From the IMG/VR virus record IMGVR_UViG_3300032224_001760, positions 1-33,777 of that record: a DNA stretch of 33,777 nucleotides; one strand, written 5' to 3'. Source of the stretch: a virus. Positions 29,236-33,777 of the stretch are shown in pieces (the stretch's first letter is position 1; each line of letters begins with the position of its first letter). Under the pieces are notes generated by a model. That model ran no database searches and was not told the origin of the DNA. It was given only the letters and a program-made list of their open reading frames with translations. The translations under genes were made by a program, and so were the position numbers.

Positions 29236-32200
29236 ATGGCAGACATAAATGTTGATGTGAGTTTGCCAAATAGCATAAATATTAATGTAACATCTCCAAC
29301 TCAACAAACATTTTCTAATATAACTATACCAGCAAAACTTCTAACAGATACTACTTCACCAACTCAAAGTTTAGTTACAAATGTTTCTGTTCCAGGTCCT
29401 CAAGGTCCAGCTGGTATTCAAGGACCAAGTGGAGCAGTAGGACCAAGTGGAGCAGTAGGACCAAGTGGAGCAGTAGGACCAAGTGGATTAGTAGGACCAA
29501 GTGGGGCAACTGGACCAAGTGGGGCTCAAGGACCAATTGGACCTTCTGGTTTACAAGGTCCAGTTGGACCAATAGGCCCTAGTGGAGCAGTAGGACCAAG
29601 TGGATTAGTAGGACCAAGTGGGGCAACTGGACCTAGTGGAGCTACTGGTCCAAATGGAATCGTAAATACAGGACAATTTGATCTTAGATATTATTCTATT
29701 AATAATCCAAGTGGTTTTATTACAGGAGTAAATCTTTCTAACTATTATACAAGAGATAATCCAAGTGGATTCGTAACTGGAGTAGATCTTAGCTCTTATA
29801 TTACTTCTTCTACAGCGAGTTCAACTTATGCTACAATAATTAATTTAAATTCAACTGGTAGTCAATTACAAACTCAAATTAATAATTTATATTCTAGTGG
29901 ATTTATCACGGGAGTAGATCTTTCAAATTATGTTACTAAAACAAATGGTCAATTTACAAATCGTCCAACAGTAAATGGCACTGGAGTTTTATTAAGTGGT
30001 GAAACTTCTGCTATAACTTTACCTACAACAATTGTTTATACGACTGGAGATCAAACTATAAGTGGGTTTAAAGCATTTAATACAGGTATTTTATTTATTT
30101 TACCACCAAGTGGCACAGGAGTTTTTGGAATAGGCCCTTATATAAATATTACTGGATCTTTAGCTAGTGGAAATTTGTTTACTGGAATTAATATAAATCT
30201 AGGAGCAGATAATAGCACTAATGCTGCACTTAATAGATTAATAAGTGCTAGAGTTGGAGGATCGGATAGATTTTATGTGCAAAGTAATGGCGCAGCACTT
30301 TTTGGAAGCACTCTTAATGTTCAAGGCAGTATAAGTACAAATAATAATATATCGATGACAAGTAGTACTGCTACTATATCTATGTACGCTGCAAGCAATC
30401 CGTCTACAATTCTTAGTTCAGATAATATATCTGGAAATCTTTCTATAAGAAATGGAGTGAATCCAACTCAATTAAGAATATTTAATAAAACTGGCACAAA
30501 TACTGGAGAATTTGGTCTTTTTGGTTGGCGAAATAATGAATTAATTGTTGGTCCGCAACAAACGACCTCTGGTGCTCTTCGTGATTTAACTTTAACTGGT
30601 GCGAATATTAATATCAATGCCTCTGGTGATTTTAATATTTTTGATAATACTAATATTGTTGGCGATTTAAATGTAACTGGAAATATTTTACTTAGTGGAA
30701 AATCTGTTCTTACTGGTATAGATCTAAGTTCTTATGCTACAATAACAAATTTAAATTCAACTGGTAATACATTAAATACTAAAATAGATAACCTAAGTGG
30801 TTATGTAAATTCTACTGGTAGCAATATCGTTTTCACAACTGGCAATCAAACTATCTCTGGAGATAAAATATTTAAAAATAATATAGTGATCGAACAGACT
30901 GGAATTTTTAGTGCAATTGATTTATCAGACACAGATAGCCTCTTATTAAGCGGCATAGATATTCAAATAGTTAGCGGCAGCATGACTTTAACAAATATGC
31001 CAACTATTTCTGGAAATCCATTTATCACTGGTAATTTAGCTCTTTATGCGACAACAATAAATCTTGCATCTACTGGATCGAACTTACAAACTCAGATCAA
31101 TAACCTTGATAACGTTTACGCAACTGACGCAAGCGTAACAACCGTAGCGAATAATCTCGCGTTAACTGGAAGTGCGTTAGCTACTAATCTAGCAAGTACT
31201 GGATCGACTTTAAACATAAGAATAAATAATCTTAGCGGCTATGTTAATTCCTCAAGCAGTAATATCGTTTTCACAACTGGAGATCAAATTATTTCTGGAA
31301 ATAAAACGTTTAAAAATAATTTAGTAATCGAACAGACTGGAATTTTTAATGCAATTGATTTGTCAGACGCAGATAGCATTTTATTAAGTGGTGTAGATAT
31401 CCAAATAGTTAGTGGCAGTATAACTTTAACAAATCCACCAACTATTTCTGGAAATCCATTAATCACTGGTAATTTATCTCTTTACGCAACAACAGTAAAT
31501 CTTGCTTCTACTGGAAACACTCTTAATACTAGTATAAATTCACTTAGCGGCACACTAACTTCTAATTATGCTACTATCACTAATCTTGCGTCAACTGGTT
31601 CTACTTTGGTTTCTAGTATAAATTCTTTAAGCGGGACTCTTACTGGAAATTATGTTACAAAATCTAATGGTCAATTCACTAATCGTCCAACAGTAAATGG
31701 AACTGGAGTATTATTAAGTGGTGAAGCTGCAAATTTACCAGATACAATTGTTTATACTACTGGTGATCAAACTATTTCTGGAATTAAAACTTTTGATGTA
31801 TTTCCAATTGTTAGCGGAAATAAATTAATAACTGGAGTCGATTTAAGTTCTTACGCAACAACATCTAATCTAGCATTAACTGGTTTAAATTTAAGTAATA
31901 ATATTAATTCATTAAGCGGATTGTTTACTGGATATACTGGAAGGTTGGATGCTACATTTGCAACTGATCTTGAGTTATATACTACTGGCAGCACTTTAGA
32001 CAATAAGATAAATTCTCTAAGTGATGTAGCGGTATTGACTTATGGTGATCAAACAATCAGTGGAGTTAAAACTTTTACAGAAATATCTTGCTTAAAAAAT
32101 GCAACTCTTTCTGGAGATGTTATAAATAAAAAATATGCAGATGAAAATCTAGTCAAATATATAGATAATACTTTATCATTTAATACAAACTTAGATCTTA

Positions 32201-33060
32201 GTTTTCCAACAGGATTAAGTGGAATCAAAAAAATAAATTATACTTTAAGACAACCTAATGGATTTACTTGGGGAGTTAATTACAATAATATCACTTGGTT
32301 GACAAGCGCTCCTCCTAATCCAACAACAAGTAGTCCAGTAGTTTTTGAATATTATCCATCTGCACCAAATAGTACTCAATCATATGGAATATATATAAAT
32401 GCAATAGCTGATTTAGAAAAAAATAGATCAAGTATCGTTTATACTACTGGCGATCAAACAATAAATGGTTTAAAAACATTTAACTCTGGAATAGATATTT
32501 ATAGTGGAATAAATCCTCAATCAATAAGAGTATTTAACTCAACTGGCACTAATTCTGGTGAATTCGGTTTATTTGGTTGGCAAAATAATAATTTAATAAT
32601 TGGCCCTCAACAAACAAGCTCTGGCATTCTTCGAGATTTAACTTTAACTGGTAATAATATTAATATAAATGGTTCTGGAGCCTTCAATGTTTTCAATAAT
32701 ACAAATGTTAGTGGAAATTTAAGAATAGACGGGAATATTAATGTTTCTGGAAATAATATACTTATTGCGCCAGTTAATTATATTCTTATAACAGGAAACC
32801 AAACTTCAATTGTAAATGGAACAAAATATCTCGTAGACACAAGAAGCGGTTCATTTGGATTTAATCTTCCTCCATCACCATCTACAGGAAATTATCTTGA
32901 ATTTTTTGATCCATTTTACACTTGGAGTGGAAATAATTTTATTTTGAGTGGAAATGGAAGTAATATAGAAGGTGAAAATGCTCCATTTACAGGAAATATA
33001 GAAGGACAAAGTATAAAAAGTGTTTTTGTTGGTGGAAGTTTTGGGTGGAGAATAGTGTAA
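29236..33060 (+). CDS. Collagen-like long tail fibre (1274 aa)
   Basis: Residues 1-53 are an attachment region. Residues 54-141 are 29 Gly-X-Y triplets rich in GPSG, a collagen-like triple helix. From 145 on the protein repeats the units F-I-T-G-V-D-L-S-x-Y, L-x-S-T-G-x-x-L-x-T-x-I-N-x-L (trimerising coil turns) and T-T-G-D-Q-T-I-S-G-x-K-T-F, the last one six to seven times. Two internal duplications lie at 30788-31078/31227-31514 and 30457-30710/32509-32765. The last ~90 residues form a small beta cap. It is a homotrimeric host-binding fibre. The N-terminus follows the BppU-like protein closely. Confidence 0.85.
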   Translation: MADINVDVSLPNSININVTSPTQQTFSNITIPAKLLTDTTSPTQSLVTNVSVPGPQGPAGIQGPSGAVGPSGAVGPSGAVGPSGLVGPSGATGPSGAQGPIGPSGLQGPVGPIGPSGAVGPSGLVGPSGATGPSGATGPNGIVNTGQFDLRYYSINNPSGFITGVNLSNYYTRDNPSGFVTGVDLSSYITSSTASSTYATIINLNSTGSQLQTQINNLYSSGFITGVDLSNYVTKTNGQFTNRPTVNGTGVLLSGETSAITLPTTIVYTTGDQTISGFKAFNTGILFILPPSGTGVFGIGPYINITGSLASGNLFTGININLGADNSTNAALNRLISARVGGSDRFYVQSNGAALFGSTLNVQGSISTNNNISMTSSTATISMYAASNPSTILSSDNISGNLSIRNGVNPTQLRIFNKTGTNTGEFGLFGWRNNELIVGPQQTTSGALRDLTLTGANININASGDFNIFDNTNIVGDLNVTGNILLSGKSVLTGIDLSSYATITNLNSTGNTLNTKIDNLSGYVNSTGSNIVFTTGNQTISGDKIFKNNIVIEQTGIFSAIDLSDTDSLLLSGIDIQIVSGSMTLTNMPTISGNPFITGNLALYATTINLASTGSNLQTQINNLDNVYATDASVTTVANNLALTGSALATNLASTGSTLNIRINNLSGYVNSSSSNIVFTTGDQIISGNKTFKNNLVIEQTGIFNAIDLSDADSILLSGVDIQIVSGSITLTNPPTISGNPLITGNLSLYATTVNLASTGNTLNTSINSLSGTLTSNYATITNLASTGSTLVSSINSLSGTLTGNYVTKSNGQFTNRPTVNGTGVLLSGEAANLPDTIVYTTGDQTISGIKTFDVFPIVSGNKLITGVDLSSYATTSNLALTGLNLSNNINSLSGLFTGYTGRLDATFATDLELYTTGSTLDNKINSLSDVAVLTYGDQTISGVKTFTEISCLKNATLSGDVINKKYADENLVKYIDNTLSFNTNLDLSFPTGLSGIKKINYTLRQPNGFTWGVNYNNITWLTSAPPNPTTSSPVVFEYYPSAPNSTQSYGIYINAIADLEKNRSSIVYTTGDQTINGLKTFNSGIDIYSGINPQSIRVFNSTGTNSGEFGLFGWQNNNLIIGPQQTSSGILRDLTLTGNNININGSGAFNVFNNTNVSGNLRIDGNINVSGNNILIAPVNYILITGNQTSIVNGTKYLVDTRSGSFGFNLPPSPSTGNYLEFFDPFYTWSGNNFILSGNGSNIEGENAPFTGNIEGQSIKSVFVGGSFGWRIV
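29422..29633 (+). repeat. Tandem 18-bp collagen-coding repeats plus a 53-bp exact direct repeat
   Basis: Six head-to-tail 18-bp units (29422-29529), the first three identical (GGACCAAGTGGAGCAGTA), each code for two Gly-X-Y triplets. In addition 29464-29516 and 29581-29633 are identical over 53 bases. Their distance, 117 bases, is a multiple of three, so recombination between them would remove 39 residues in frame. Confidence 0.85.
30788..31514 (+). repeat. Internal duplication in the collagen-like fibre
   Basis: 30788-31078 and 31227-31514 code for nearly the same ~95 residues (both contain V-I-E-Q-T-G-I-F and I-S-G-N-P), differing by scattered substitutions. A second duplicated block is 30457-30710 versus 32509-32765 (both E-F-G-L-F-G-W). 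The copies are related at DNA level. Confidence 0.8.
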
Positions 33061-33063
33061 AGG
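33055..33063 (+). promoter_or_regulatory. Late-type motif variant GTGTAAAGG over a stop codon
   Basis: Sixteen bases before ATG 33071, containing the TAA stop of the fibre gene. AAAGG here could also serve as a ribosome site. Confidence 0.4.
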
Positions 33064-33070
33064 TTTATAT

Positions 33071-33777
33071 ATGGGAAGTCTAAAAAATTTAAGAAATAGT
33101 AGAAACAGTGTAAAAGGCGCCACGCCTTCTGCTGCTGGCACGGCGGGTTTAGTTCCTGCTCCTGCGGCTGGGGAGCAAAATGCTGTTCTAGGTGGACAGG
33201 GAACTTTCTTGCCAGCAGTTGTTAGGCCGAAACTTGGCTCAACTAGATATTATGCTCCGATAGTGTTTGGAACAACCACAAGCGCAACATTAAATACAAA
33301 CATGGATGTTAGGGCGTATATAACAAATCCTATTTATCTCCCTGCAATTACTGTAGCAAACCTAAGGCTTAGGCATAACGCAAATGCTGGTGCAAATGGA
33401 ACCATGTATGTTGCATTATACGACTCAAATTCAGATGGAGTTCCTAATGCTCCAATCATTACTACATCACACACATTTACCACAACACAGGGAGCTATCA
33501 CAAAAACAATGGCAATTAGCCCAACTGTGGCTATTAAAGCTGGAATTTATTATGGTGTTTGTTATTTAGATTCGGCAACAAGTGTTGTTTTGCAAACTTG
33601 CGGAAGAACAGATGCGTCTTTATTTGGTGTAGCAAGCTCAGACACTCCAGGTCAATTTTCAAGTAATCAAACAGTGTATTTTTCTAATTCAAAAACTGGT
33701 GGAACATGGGAAAACCCTGCTGGAACGCTTACTTATACAAACAGTAATTCTAGTTACCTATTCTATCTTGAGGTTGG
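33071..33777 (+). CDS. Tail fibre/structural protein, truncated by the right edge
   Basis: ATG 33071 opens a frame of 235 codons with no stop before the window ends. The first 50 residues (ATPSAAGTAGLVPAPAAG..., then GQGTFLPAVV) have the Ala/Pro/Gly-rich pattern that often opens phage tail fibre domains. Then comes a beta-rich domain (R-Y-Y-A-P-I-V-F-G, N-G-T-M-Y-V-A-L-Y-D-S-N-S-D-G). The first ~130 bases are much richer in G+C than the neighbours, pointing to a recently acquired module. Probably a further adhesin or fibre tip. Confidence 0.75.
   Translation, partial: MGSLKNLRNSRNSVKGATPSAAGTAGLVPAPAAGEQNAVLGGQGTFLPAVVRPKLGSTRYYAPIVFGTTTSATLNTNMDVRAYITNPIYLPAITVANLRLRHNANAGANGTMYVALYDSNSDGVPNAPIITTSHTFTTTQGAITKTMAISPTVAIKAGIYYGVCYLDSATSVVLQTCGRTDASLFGVASSDTPGQFSSNQTVYFSNSKTGGTWENPAGTLTYTNSNSSYLFYLEV

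Noticed and set aside
29422-29529. CRISPR-like array
   Set aside because: The units are contiguous 18-bp coding repeats without spacers, in frame with Gly-X-Y triplets.
29375-29572. A minus-strand frame of Leu/Val/Gln repeats
   Set aside because: Mirror image of the collagen-coding repeats.

Overview
The window is a piece of a large, AT-rich, tailed double-stranded DNA phage genome (Caudoviricetes). It carries the terminase large subunit, portal, prohead protease/scaffold, major capsid protein, two very long fibre proteins, a PhoH-like ATPase and a phage-type sigma factor, all packed with ATGA or 8-base overlaps. I see no integrase, tRNA, rRNA or CRISPR. The host is probably Gram-negative: three or four small secreted proteins have a lipobox followed by Ala or Ser, a spanin-like nested pair is present, and the early promoters look like ordinary sigma70 extended -10 promoters. 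I cannot name the phage or host from sequence alone.

Layout. Positions 1-2534 are a minus-strand block of small, early-looking genes, mostly of unknown function. It includes a SleB-type cell-wall hydrolase inside a segment with clearly higher GC and many CTAG sites. The genes are driven by four near-identical TTGCA-N16-TGnTAAA(C/T)T promoters, and three copies of a ~50 bp element lie upstream. Positions 2535-2986 are a divergent, non-coding hub with G/C-run hairpins, including a candidate ~100 nt structured RNA ending in a terminator-like hairpin. Positions 2987-8749 are accessory: a small membrane protein, two convergent glycosyltransferase-like genes, a run of small proteins with Cys-His-Asp/Glu papain-like signatures (two with signal peptides), a coiled-coil membrane protein, and two minus-strand phage genes of unknown function. 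Positions 8805-15198 hold phoH, a tandem pair of small paralogues, a zinc-ribbon protein, the sigma factor, a likely small terminase, an ERCC4-type nuclease and TerL. Positions 15220-24546 hold the portal, a large fibre, a lysis-type cluster (holin-like, lipoproteins, pesticin/T4-lysozyme-like endolysin), a trypsin-like protease and a lectin-like structural protein. Positions 24590-28435 are the capsid operon ending in a strong intrinsic terminator. The rest is adhesion genes: a small baseplate/fibre protein, a 1274-residue collagen-like fibre, and the start of a further tail protein running off the right edge.

How it works together. The most striking signal is a recurring GTGTAATAT-like motif placed 12-23 bases before at least thirteen start codons, usually with no Shine-Dalgarno. 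Its spacing fits a -10-type late promoter whose transcripts would start at or just before the start codon. The sigma factor at 10643-11323, with its Cys-rich insertion, and the zinc-ribbon protein translated just ahead of it are natural candidates to read this motif. The highly expressed head genes and the gene at 28490 instead have classical AAGGAG ribosome sites. Leaderless late transcription is an inference from spacing, not something shown directly.
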